Source: Tetrapyrgos nigripes
Taxonomy: Eukaryota > Basidiomycota > Agaricomycetes > Agaricales > Campanellaceae
Direction: 5' to 3'
NCBI GenBank assembly: GCA_013368315.1
Contig: JAACJM010000195.1
Location: 1-64,000, forward strand
DNA length: 64,000 nucleotides
Within the stretch, counting starts at the first letter, position 1. The number at the start of each line of letters is the position of its first letter. Both the position numbers and the translations under genes were made by a program. Positions 54,217-64,000 of this stretch are shown here, in pieces. The notes below the pieces were generated by a model. The model was not told the DNA's origin. It did no database searches and worked only from the letters and a program-made list of their open reading frames with translations.

Positions 54217-55736
54217 TTAAGATGAAATTGGAAGAGGACCGGGTTTGTTCAGATTTTTCTGATGGTATTCGTCTATAGCTTCTTCGGCTGTCAGCTCATC
54301 CGTGGGAAGCCAGGAAAATTCTTCGTCGGTGCCTTCGTAACCAGACCACTGTACCAAATATAATAGAGGACATTTCCGACAGCGCTGATCGATTTTCGAG
54401 TCTAATATTTCGGTGATTTCATATTCAAGTTCATCTTCAATCTTGACTGGAGTGGGTGGATCTGGGATACGATTTGGAATCGTGTTCGGGACAGCGGGTT
54501 CTAGTTGGGACACATGGAAAACAGGGTGGATCCCACGGAGATAGTCAGGGAGCTTTATGCCATAAGAAAGAGAGCTCAGACGAGAGATAACTTTGAATGG
54601 ACCAAGGAATTTCTCAGAGAACTTCGGAGTGGGTCTTGTAGTTTTTATGTGTTTGGCAGACACAAAAACCTCAGAACCGATAGGGATTTCTGGTAAATCC
54701 AGACGGCGTTTATCGGCCTGTACCTTGTAACGTTTCTGAGCTTCTCGAATCTCATCCCGAAGGAAACCATGAAGTTCCTCGAGATTGACAACAAAATGTC
54801 GGGCGCACTCAGAAGCGAGATTGTAGTCGGGATGAACCGTTAAGTTTGGGTGAAACCCTTTATTTGTGAAGAAGGGTGTGATTCAGGTGGAAGCGTTCGG
54901 AGCGTTGTTGTAAGCGAACTCAGCAATGGGAAGTAGGGAAGACCAATTATCCTGTTGGTAAGAACAATAGATCCAGATGTACTGCTGGAGTGTCTGATTG
55001 GTGCGCTCAGTTTGTCCGTCGGCTTCCAGGTGATAACCCGAAGTGAAGTGAAGTTCCATATTCAAAGCTTTTCCTAAGGATCGGAAAAAATGGGAAACGA
55101 ATTCGGAACCGCAGTTGGAAGTGACATGGTTAGGAACACCATGCTTAGAAAAAACATGAAGAACGAATAATTCCACGAGCTGTTCCGATGTAATGGTATC
55201 GTGAGTCGGAATGAAGATTCCTTGTTTGGATGCGCAGTCCACAATTACCAGGATTGCTGTGTATCTGTTGGAATCCGGTAGTTGTTCGATAAAATCCATG
55301 GAAATCGAGTCCCACAGACGGACCAGTACGGGAAGTGGCTTTAGGAGACCATAAGGACGATGTCGACGAGGCTTGTTGCGACCACAAACCGTATAGGAAG
55401 CGACATAATCCTGAACGAATTCTCGGACCTTTGGCCAGGTATAGTGGTGTCGGATAAGGTCAAGCGTCCTGCTAGAGAATGGTCGTGGTGTTGTCACAAA
55501 ACTTGAAGTCTAAGGTCAGAAGCACCAGGAACGAATATCCTATCGTCCAAGCGTAATAACCCAGATTCATCGAGTTTCCATCGGGATGATGAGGAATCCT
55601 TAGCTAGTTTGAGACCGGCTTGTGATTCCGGATCGGAAGCGTAGGATTCTCGGATTGTGGAATGGTTCGGAAATAAAGGAAAAGCACATGGTGCTATTGG
55701 AGATGGATGGAGTACTGTGGAACAAAGTGGAAACAA
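54217..55736 (-). pseudogene. gypsy integrase and chromodomain, minus strand
   Basis: From the 5' side: a pol linker (55736-55494, WKLDESGLLRLDDRIFVPGA), a frameshift near 55495, then zinc segment and integrase (TLDLIRHHYTWPKVREFVQD, SMDFIEQLPDSNRYTAILVI, HVTSNCGSEFVSHFF, DGQTERTNQTLQQYIW), one TGA near 54883 in AST*ITPFF, then the linker KHIKTTRPTPKFSEKFLGPF and a chromodomain-like end (YEITEILDSKIDQ, LYLVQWSGYEGTDEEFSWLP) to a stop at 54217. RT and everything before it are lost. A different gypsy family from 48616-52239. Confidence 0.88.
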
Positions 55737-56004
55737 AGTGAAAACAAAGTGGAACAGATTGGAGATGAAGTGGAGTAGCTTTGGAGATTAGATACGAGCT
55801 ATCCGGTAGTTATCCGAAATGAATCACGAGTTCCTGGATGGGATCCATGTGTGGAGATTAATAGTGGAGCTCGGATATGAAATCGGAAATGAATGATCGG
55901 AAAGTGTTTGGGATGAAAGGGAATAAAGTTTGAAATAAAAGGAAAGGAAGTTCAGAAAAGAATTGGATACGATCGGAAAGATATATGGAAGCATAGATAT
56001 TACA
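55704..56004 (-). repeat. 5' LTR of the second gypsy element
   Basis: About 301 bp; ends ATATTACA. It abuts truncated pol sequence rather than a primer-binding site followed by gag. Confidence 0.8.
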
Positions 56005-57265
56005 ATAGCTCTCTATCAGCTTGATCTTACTATTTGTGTCTTTTTCTTTTCTCCCCCCCTCCAAATACAGAATTAAATCCCAATGGACCCCAATTTTCAA
56101 TAGCCCCAGACATGACACAAGGCTACTATCTTCCCCTCATATGCCTATTTGCTCTGGCTGGTGCACTGCCCCCTCCATTGAAGACACCATGCATTTCACG
56201 TTATCATGTAATCACCAGATGTGGTAATACCTTTTGAAAAGTCTGGAAAATATCACTGAACATGCTTTGCAAAAGTTCTGGTGAATTTTTAGCAGGTCTC
56301 TGGGCCGAGTTTCTCCTTCCAAATATGGTATGGCTGGGCCTGGTGGCCAATTTTTTGGATTAATGAAGCGAGCAAAACTCCCAGCATCCCAGCATCCTGG
56401 CATTGCACCTGGGAGCGTGTTTTGAGTTACTTTTGCAAAAATAAGCACAATTTTCCTACCAGATAACCCAATGCTGCTTTAGCAAAAAAGTGGGCGGGAT
56501 TGGATGGAGCAGTGGGCGGGGTTTTGGCGGGTTTTTCCCATGGCTCCTCGGGGGTGCATTTTGCAGATGTACGCAATTTGGGCAGCATAAACCACAATAT
56601 GTCCACATTAGCAAAAGTGGATGGGATTGGATGGAACAGTGAGCGGGGCCTTAGGGGCAGGTCAGGTGGATTTTTCCCATGGCCCCTAGAAGGTGAAGGC
56701 ATTCAGTAGGGCCCAGAATCTGCAATTGAGATAGGGGTAAGGACTGTGGCTGGCTCAGAAACTGCAAAATAAATTCCCAGAGCTGGCGATAAAAAATAAT
56801 ATGGGTAGGTAAGGAGGTGTATTTTGGGCCACTGAACCTAAATATTGAGTTATATTTGCAATATCTGCAGTGGTTGTAAAGATATGGGCAAAATACTGTC
56901 CAAATATAGTCAAAGAGCAGAATAGGTACTGGCCATTGCATCAAATCAGCTCTGATCTTTGTGTAGGCTGGTATTATGGTGTATTTATACACCCTGAAAC
57001 TGGATATAGTTTATTTTCTCAGGGAATCAAACTCTGAGCAGCTATTCCCAAATTAATATTTAAAAATGTGGACACTGCATGCTATTTCATCTAGTATGGG
57101 TATAGATATGTCTACTAGGATATTTTGGGTCACTAAATCTGAATATGCACTCAGATAGTCCATATCTCTCATGGTTCTTCTGCTATTTGATACTTACCCC
57201 TAAACATAGGTACCTGTGGCACCAGCAAATATGTATAGTATAAAATTGCGTGGCTGGGTAAATAA
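56005..57265. other. Spacer with a ~130-bp tandem duplication
   Basis: Two diverged copies of an AGCAAAA(A)GTGG(G)CGGGATTGGATGGA... unit lie at about 56479-56575 and 56610-56705. Each contains TTTTTCCCATGGC(T/C)CC. No gene. Confidence 0.5.
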
Positions 57266-57924
57266 GTGTTATTAGGGAAGGTTACCATACTCATTGAACT
57301 GAATGACCTGAATATACCATTGCAACCAACCTCTATCAGTGATCTACATCTGAATTATCTCAAATACAACATTTGTGAGTCCGTGGCATACCTGACGCTC
57401 TGGGATAATATAAAGAACCCTGATGCTCTCAGTTTCAAGGCAGGGAAGAAATCTCACAAGCTATGGACATTCTTTAATGAGGAATACACTCTGGTCAGCC
57501 ACCTTGCATGATAGAGGAAGGAGGATGCACTGTGAGATTGTTGATACATTGAGGGGAATGTTACTGGTGAAGACAGCTACGCCTCCAAGTACCGCACTCT
57601 GTGCAAACAGGCCAAGGATGTAGCAGCTGATTACAGCAACTCTAAATTCCTAAACATTTTCCTCAACTCATTTCCTCATATGCCAGAGTGGATTCTGATC
57701 ATTGGTAGGCTCTTGACAGATCCCAAGATGTCATTCAATGTAGCAGCTGGATGTCTCTAGGAGCATATTAGACTCATGGGAGGGGGAAGCAGAACAAGTG
57801 AGATTCAGGACATGGACAAAGTAGCAGCATTGCAAGTGCAAGTGAAAGAGTTGATGGAGAAGATGAGTGCAATGAATACCAGGAAGGGACCTGCTAATCC
57901 AGACCTCTTGTGTTCAAACCCAAG

Positions 57925-58203
57925 CACTGGGTGCAAACACTTGTAATTCCTTGGATATACAGAGGAATTACCCAAGACTTACACTGGTACACTCAATATG
58001 TAAGTCCACTTGACTTACAGAAATATTACCAAGGACCACTGTGAGACTTCATGCCTTACAATGCTCATATATAATTGTTCTATTTTTCTTGGTCTCTGGT
58101 AATACATCAGTAAGTCAAGTGGACTTACATATTGAGTGTACCAGTGTAAGTCTTATGTAATTCCTCTGTATATCCAAGGAATTACAAGTGTTTGCACCCA
58201 GTG
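57925..58203. mobile_element. 279-bp CACTA-like MITE, copy 2
   Basis: Same length and ends as the copy at 3135-3413 (CACTGGGTGCAAAC ... GTTTGCACCCAGTG), with its own 3-bp target duplication AAG (57922-57924, 58204-58206). Removing it and one AAG restores the gag reading NPKCKH, which confirms the boundaries. Confidence 0.92.
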
Positions 58204-58859
58204 AAGTGCAAACATTGAGGACATACCATTGAGAACTGTTTCCAGGAAGGGGACAGAAAACAGGTCAGTACCCTGCATGGTGGAAGGGAAAGAAAGATGT
58301 ATCTCCACCTTCTGCAAACAACACCATGACCTCAAACCAATCCTTGGACGAGACCACAATGAGGGTCATCACACTCAATACCACCTCTACCTCAGAATCT
58401 CCTCTACCCCAATCTTACATTTGCATGTCACATCATTCCTTCATGTCATACATGCCACATGTGGAGGAAGGAGACTCGTCTCATGAAGAAGTTGCACTTG
58501 AAGTACAGGTGAAAATCATCTATAGAGCAGAGCCATGCATACTCAAATTCAACAATGCACTTCACACCCCAAATGTTTTGTGACAGTACTGAGACCATTC
58601 TTTTCATGAACATCAACATATACGGTTCTATGGAAGTGGGGAACAACTGGTACAGGCTTCTTGATAAACAATACTGCAACATTGGTTTTAGATTTATTGT
58701 CATACCCGTCTTGGAAACACCGATGATGTTACTGGAGTATCTTCAATGAAGGAGGATGGGGATAAGGTGTGGAAAGAGATAGCAGAGTTATGAGTTTCAG
58801 GATTATGGAGACCCAGATGTGATGATAGGGATGACTGTTTGCAACATTTCACTTCACCA

Positions 58860-59637
58860 ATGCCCACTCATTGGGAAGACTCTGGAACTCTTTGGGATGA
58901 AGAACTGCACCCCCAAGTACACACCACTTTCACCCAGAATTGATTTTGTAGACAGTCAACCACAGCCTATCCCAGCAGCCAACAAGCTTTTCATGCTTGA
59001 CAAGAGGTACTACAGTCTCATCAGTGCAAGGGACTCACACAGATATCACATTTGCAGTCGCTCTATTACAACAGTATGCTAGTGACCTGCGACTAATGCC
59101 TTACACCTCCTCATCTATCTGAAGACAATATCTACACCATCATCTTCCCTCAAGCCTATTGGCTATGCTGACACCTTGGATGCAGATGTGAAGGAGGAGA
59201 ATGGAGTGGTGACTCGAAAGTCTACAATGGGCTGCATTTTCCTCATGGCTGGAGGGGCAGTCTCTTGGTCATTGTCAAAGCAGAAGGTAGTAGCCTTGTC
59301 TATGACTGAGGCTGAGTATCTCTCCGTGGTTCATGCTGGCAAACAGGCACAGTGGATGTGGAAGTGGATGAATGGAGTAGAGATGTGAAAGGAGTATCCA
59401 TTTGTGATTAATGTGGACAACACAAGCTTGATAGCGTTGATGGAGGCTACTATGAATCATGGCCATACAAAACATTTTGACACTCAATGGGCTTGGATCA
59501 GAGATGCTGTATGTGAGAGGGAGTTGGAATTTCACCACACACTGTCAGAGGAGAATATTGCAGATATTATGACAAAATCATTGAGTTGTCCAGTGTTTGA
59601 GAAGTTTGTGACAGAGTTGGGATTGACCTATGGGTAA
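58860..59637 (+). pseudogene. copia RT C-terminus and RNase H relic
   Basis: RT end (LFGMKNCTPKYTPL, LDKRYYSLI) in pieces, then RNase H in two frames separated by a TGA at ~59386: VTRKSTMGCIFLMAGGAVSW, LSMTEAEYLSVVHAGKQAQW, then NVDNTSLIALMEATMNHGHT, KHFDTQWAWIRDAV, ENIADIMTKSL. Several stops between. Non-functional. Confidence 0.82.
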
Positions 59638-59660
59638 AGAATCTAGGGACTCAGGGGGAG

Positions 59661-60060
59661 TGTTAAGAACAAGAATGAGAGTCCCAAGACTTAGGGGCTA
59701 TTGCCTTATTTTTTTTTTGTCTGTCTCCTATTTCTTTTTCCTTTGGTACATACTAGTGATCTTGACTCCTACATCCACCTCACATATACCAGGTCCTACT
59801 GTACTTGACACTCCAGTTGTTTCCATTATCTCCATGGACTCCTGGGGTGTGTATTCCTTACTTTACTTTTATGTATACTCATGATACTGATTATATTTAT
59901 CTATACAGTACCTAGTACACTGTTACTTATGTGTACCCATTCCTATAGGTACTGTACTCACTCAATACAGTCATTTCCACTATCTTCATGGACTCCTGAG
60001 TACCTAGTACATTACTTACATGTACCCATTCCTATATTAGCAGTAGGCTTGTCAATGACA
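59661..60060 (+). repeat. Probable 3' LTR of the decayed copia element
   Basis: Starts TGTTAAGAACAAGAATGAG right after the polypurine tract. It contains a direct repeat (TACCTAGTACA...TGTACCCATTCCTATA twice; CATGGACTCCTG twice). The right boundary is uncertain. Confidence 0.55.
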
Positions 60061-60277
60061 ATGGTTTGATGAACCATAGGGGAGATACCCCCCATCCCTG
60101 ATTAGCCTGCTGCTTTGCTCTGACCTGTTTTCCAGCATGCTGTCCACAACATGGCTGCCAGTTGCTATTGCCCTTGGCCTTCCCTTTGCCCTTAGGGGCA
60201 TTAGCGCTGCTGCCACTGCTGCCTTGGTTTTGGCACTGTGGCTGGTGCTGCTGTTGGAAGTTGGGGTTACCAGGCTT

Positions 60278-61071
60278 TCATTTAATAGCTATGAGACAGT
60301 TGGCATAAGGCCTGGAGGTCCTGGTGTCCTTCCCTGCCCAGATTGAGATAATGGCAGACTTAAGATTTTTGAAGTTGGTCTGCCCAAGATTATTGATAGT
60401 GTCCATAGTTTCCTTCTGGACCAAGTTGGCAAAGGGGTCAGGAAGCTTTAAGAAGAGGACCATGGTTTTCAGGAAGGTGGGGATTTTGACTTCTCCTTCT
60501 GTGACCTCTTCCATCTTCTTGAAGAGCACAAAGATTTTATCAAGAGCTGGTCCAGGATAATCATTGGGGGGAATAGAGACATTGAGGAGACATTTGAAGT
60601 CATTGTAGACAGCAGAGGTGCTAGCTTTGCCAAAGTCTCTGGCAAGCTGCCTCCACATCTTCCTAGCAGTAGTAAGGCCTTTGATGTCCTGATGGATGTC
60701 AGAACTGATGTGGAGCTTGATAGCTCCCATGGCCTTATTGTTATCCTTGTCCCATTCTCTAACCTCCATGTCAGAGACAGTAGGACCATCCTCCTCTGAG
60801 GATGCAGTAGTAGAACCTCCAGAGCTCTTGCTATTGAGGGGGGAGTGAAGCGCAATGTCTCCAGTAGTGGCAGCACTTCCAGGGGGGTGGTAGTGCCCCC
60901 AGTAGCTCCAGCAGATGGAGCAGAGGACTGGACAACAGTTCCAGGACAGAGAGTGAAGAGGACATGGCTATAGCCCATGTTCTGCATGTAGGAGAGGATC
61001 ATCTCCTGCCAGAGGGTGAAGTTGGTTCTGTCAAGTTCGGGAACAGCAGTGTAGAGGTTGTTGGAAGACAT
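60278..61071 (-). pseudogene. copia gag relic, minus strand
   Basis: ATG at 61071: MSSNNLYTAVPELDRTNFTL, NMGYSHVLFTLCPGTVV, a frameshift near 60800, then EVREWDKDNNKAMGAIKLHI, TTARKMWRQLARDFGKASTS and LKSAIISIWAGKD. Clear homologue of the gag at 29556-31067 (DWDEKNDKAMGSIKLRL), but of a different, older element. No pol follows on this strand. Confidence 0.8.
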
Positions 61072-61860
61072 TCTTGATAGAGTATCTGGAGATGTCAAAC
61101 TGTCAGCATTCATCCTGATGCATTTGTAGTGGACTGAATAACACTGGGGAGTAATGACATTGGCAGCGAAATACAGTACAAAGATACGTACTGCTACATT
61201 CCAAGGTTGAAAACAGCGGAATTCCACTCAGTGCAATGTGGGTCATGCTGTGGCATGAATACACTCCCAGGTGCTTGAGCTGTTCTCCTTGAATGACAAA
61301 GAGATCACAGTGCTCCCAGTAGATTCCTTCAAATTCACTCTTCACTATCAACTTGGTTTTTGGTATTATTTGGCATTGAACACCAAAAGCAATGTAATGA
61401 GGACACAGTTATGCTGGGTCGCTCATCTTTGAGGGGAAGAAAAAGACTGAGTTGATTGGCCTGGTCAGAGTTCAATTAAGGTTTAATGTCATGTAGCACT
61501 TGGATAGATGAGAAGAACATACCACAGATTCTTTGGGGCCTGCAGAAGTCAAAGGATCCTGGAAATGAGAAATCAGTACAAAGGATCAAAATCCACCACT
61601 ATCATATTGTAAGGTGCTGTCTAAACCCCTCTTCCCTTATTAGTATCTTTATCCCAAGAAATATCTTACATACTTATACTTGTCGCAAGCTTATGTAGTC
61701 TACATCTATCTTTCTCTTGTACCCATATCATCGCCGACTATTGTTCGCCTGCCCCCTTAGTGGCAAATATAAACCCTGATATAGTTTACTCGAGGCCTGA
61801 TACTGGTAAGAGACCCTTACACTTTTTTAAACTGACAGTATTTTGCCTTTGAAAACCAGT
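61072..61860. other. Spacer, no supported gene
   Basis: Probable leader/LTR sequence of the flanking relics. No boundaries recognised. Confidence 0.4.
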
Positions 61861-62060
61861 GTGTGATGAGCATAAATCCAATCCACCCCGACCCACACTC
61901 GCAAATTATCCTGACTCTTTGCTGTATACTCGATGCAGCTCCCCTTTCATCCTCATCTCCTATCATGTCACCCACCAGCACCTGAACTTCTCATATCCCT
62001 GTTCCATATGGCTCTACTGTTGGATGACGACCTTCTACTCCAAAAGCTGGTAACGCAGCC

Positions 62061-63603
62061 ATGCATACCAACACTGTACAGGAACTTGCACTGGAACCCC
62101 CTACATATGATAATAGTATGATGAATAATATACCTTCTTCCCAGAATGAATTGCTAAGCAAGATGAATGCTGCTTCTAAACATAAGAAGAAAAAGAAGTC
62201 GAAAAGTAAGCAAGGCTCTAGTCCAGGAAGTAACCCAGAACATGCCACCAATGCAGAGGGAGACCCATCTCAGGACGGGCAACAGAGTGTACCTGAGGAA
62301 CAAGGAAATGCCAAACCTGATGATGTGGGACAGGAACATGAGAGTGATGAAAACAATGGAAATTTCAAATATATCTGAACATGTACTCAGATGACACTAC
62401 ATACTCCAAGTACTACATGAAATTGACTTGAGTAATCATAGCACTATGGACACACTGCTACAGAACATTGAAACTACTGACGATGGTACTATGATGTATG
62501 CTCTGGATAATCCTACTTATCAATCCATTATTTGACTCATTGAACAAAATGATATTGACCAAGTACATCGAGAACACCATATACCATTCTCACAGGAAGA
62601 TACGAGATGAAACAACATGATGTATAACCACTCAGTACAGAATCATAGAGGTTGTGGTGGTTTCCTTAGAAGACCACCTTGTACTATGGGGACAAGAAAT
62701 GCCCATGCTCAGGATAATCCAGATCCCAATCCCTCATCATCTGGCTATGCAGATAGTAATTCCAGCAAGCATCAACACCAAGACCAGAATAACAACTGCT
62801 CAGGACCACCGGCTAGTGATCCGCCTAGTGATGACAGGAATGATGGAGACGATGAATTGGATAGTGAGTCATCCAATGGAGATGAAGTACAACCTGGCCC
62901 ACAAACAACCCCTGAAAATAACAAACCACCAAAAGCTGGGGTGTTCAATCAGACTTGTTACTCATCCTTTGACCCTACCTTTGATGAAAAGAAGGTATTC
63001 ACTTATGATCCTACTCCCTGCACTGAGGAAGAAGTACTCCATGCAGTGTTTCGACAATTTGAAGATCTGATTTGTTTCCACCTTCACGGCTACCCTATGA
63101 ACAGGAATAATAATGTACAGAAAATGATCATTTCTTCAATTCCAAAACCAGACATCTATTATGGTGATGCTGATTTTACCATATTTGATTCTTGGTTACA
63201 AGGACTCATATGATGGCTGAATATTGCTGATCTGTGTGGACCTGATGTGAGATGGAGTAAGCACAAAGAGACATGGGTGCTTACATCTGTCGATATCCAG
63301 CGTACCAATACACTCACTGTCTTTTTACGTGGTACAGCTAGACAATGGCAGGTGGATATAATATTTCCAGTGACCCTCACTTCACTGTCTTTCGCTTTTG
63401 ACACCCAATGTCACTCAGGACAATGCCCTCTGCTCTTGAAAATATCTCAGGAAAACAGAATGTCCTTTGGGATTTTTCCTGACACTTCTCAACTTCCACC
63501 CACTTCTGCACCATTTGAAATTTTCATAAAGGGACTGGATAAAAGGGAGGGTGTACCCACAAACGTGCCCACAAATAATCATTGTCTTCCATACAATTCT
63601 TAG
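62061..63603 (+). pseudogene. Third gypsy element: gag with TGA-only stops
   Basis: The 5' part (62061-62378) is acidic and Lys-rich (SKHKKKKKSKSKQ). After a small frameshift near 62350 the frame continues to 63603 with TGA stops at 62392, 62533, 62608 and 63211. The recognisable gag core is FDPTFDEKKVFTYDPTPCTE, PKPDIYYGDADFTIFDSWLQ, GLI*WLNIADLCGPDVRWS and TSVDIQRTNTLTVFLRGTAR, typical of mushroom gypsy gag. After RQWQVDII the sequence no longer resembles gag. No pol in the window. Confidence 0.75.
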
Positions 63604-63639
63604 CCTACTACAGGAAATCTACTGTACTCTACCTACCCC

Positions 63640-64000
63640 ATGAATAACAATATCAATGTACCAGAATCAAATGTGACACCACCAGCCTCGTGGTCCAATA
63701 GCTGGCTTGCAAACCTTAAACTCTATCTCCTTACCCATGTTCATGGAAATGGATCACAATGTCATAGCACCCTCACACACAGCATGATTGACTTTGCCAA
63801 AGAGGATCCTTCCTTCAAAAAGGCTCAGGATGAGCTCATCAGATTTATCCAGAAACAACTCGAGGACAATATCTGCCACGAGTATGGGAAGGAGACTAAA
63901 TTTTTACGCCACAAACTGGACACTATGACAGAACGAGCATGTAAACTTCGATCCGAACTGGAAAGTCTTCAACCTTTACTGGAAATCTTCATTCTCCATC
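63640..64000 (+). CDS. Unrecognised coiled-coil ORF running off the window
   Basis: 120 open codons from the ATG at 63640 to the edge without a stop. The first 55 residues include PASWSNSWLANLKLYLLTHV and a His/Gly/Thr segment. The rest is helical and charged (DPSFKKAQDELIRFIQKQLE, YGKETKFLRHKLDTM, ACKLRSELESLQPLLEIF), a likely coiled coil. It still carries CGA codons in frame (e.g. GAACGA, CTTCGATCC). It might belong to the gypsy element just upstream or be a separate gene. Confidence 0.45.
   Translation, partial: MNNNINVPESNVTPPASWSNSWLANLKLYLLTHVHGNGSQCHSTLTHSMIDFAKEDPSFKKAQDELIRFIQKQLEDNICHEYGKETKFLRHKLDTMTERACKLRSELESLQPLLEIFILH

Larger units (their letters stand above)
52431..56004 (-). 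mobile_element. Second Ty3/gypsy element (5'-truncated interior) with antisense ORF
   Basis: Two ~290-300 bp LTR copies (52431-52719 and 55704-56004) flank a minus-strand pol 3' half and, between pol and the 3' LTR, an oppositely oriented spliced ORF (53046-54010). On the minus strand the purine tract AAGAGGGGGATA precedes the 3' LTR (TGTAATATCTATGC). Gag, protease and RT are missing next to the 5' LTR. I could not see a target duplication (GAAAC versus ATAGC), so the two LTRs may come from a recombination. Confidence 0.8.
57266..60060 (+). mobile_element. Decayed, deleted copia element with nested MITE
   Basis: gag fragments (57270-58260), no protease or integrase, then the end of RT and RNase H (58860-59637), then a purine tract (TCAGGGGGAG, 59651-59660) and the start of a 3' LTR (TGTTAAGAAC from 59661; right end not determined, before about 60060-60100). 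The gag contains a zinc knuckle (KCKHxGHTIENC) split from its upstream codons by the MITE at 57925-58203. Confidence 0.75.

Noticed and set aside
1..64000. A biosynthetic or defence gene cluster centred on the HET genes and ICMT-like gene
   Set aside because: The neighbours are pseudogenes and transposons. There is no co-oriented set of enzymes and no shared regulatory motif.

Overview
The window is nuclear DNA of a filamentous fungus, most likely a mushroom-forming basidiomycete (Agaricomycetes). The evidence is the many 46-64 nt GT-AG introns with CTAAC/CTGAC-like branch sites, HET-domain genes of the basidiomycete type, basidiomycete-style Ty1/copia and Ty3/gypsy elements, and a Mus7/Mms22-like repair gene. 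No rRNA, tRNA or CRISPR array was recognised. Most of the window is repeats, duplicated segments and decayed genes. The genes that look intact are the twin HET genes, an ICMT-family methyltransferase, a small T5orf172/GIY-YIG-like gene and a three-exon ORF inside a gypsy element.

Region 1 (1-8.3 kb) is an array of diverged paralogues of an unrecognised multi-exon family: an acidic Ser/Asp-rich segment, a globular region with a conserved phase-2 intron, and membrane segments near the C-terminus. One member (3763-5463) is nearly complete; the others are partial or frameshifted. A 279-bp CACTA-like MITE lies in the array, and a ~50-bp block recurs three times. Region 2 (8.7-13.1 kb) holds a 3'-truncated Mms22-like gene (minus strand), the T5orf172-like gene and a basic nuclear-type protein gene with a broken reading frame.

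Region 3 (13.6-40 kb) is a tandem segmental duplication of the form A-B-A-B-A with a period of about 9 kb. Each B unit carries one HET-domain gene with an open frame and a conserved promoter. It also carries decayed passengers: an ATP-synthase subunit g-like pseudogene, a Pro/His/Gly-rich fragment and a multi-exon relic. A 7.07-kb copia element with a perfect 5-bp target duplication split the second A/B junction, and the other A/B junction preserves the empty site. A solo LTR of another family entered only the first B unit.

Region 4 (40-64 kb) is a transposon graveyard around one single-copy gene, the methyltransferase at 44.3-45.1 kb. It contains a hAT-like MITE with 8-bp target duplication, a solo copia LTR, a Tc1-like element with ~430-bp inverted repeats, a gypsy relic whose recognisable in-frame stops are all TGA, a second gypsy element with an antisense spliced ORF between pol and the 3' LTR, a relic copia element carrying a second copy of the CACTA-like MITE, a copia gag relic on the minus strand, a third gypsy gag, and an ORF that runs off the right edge.
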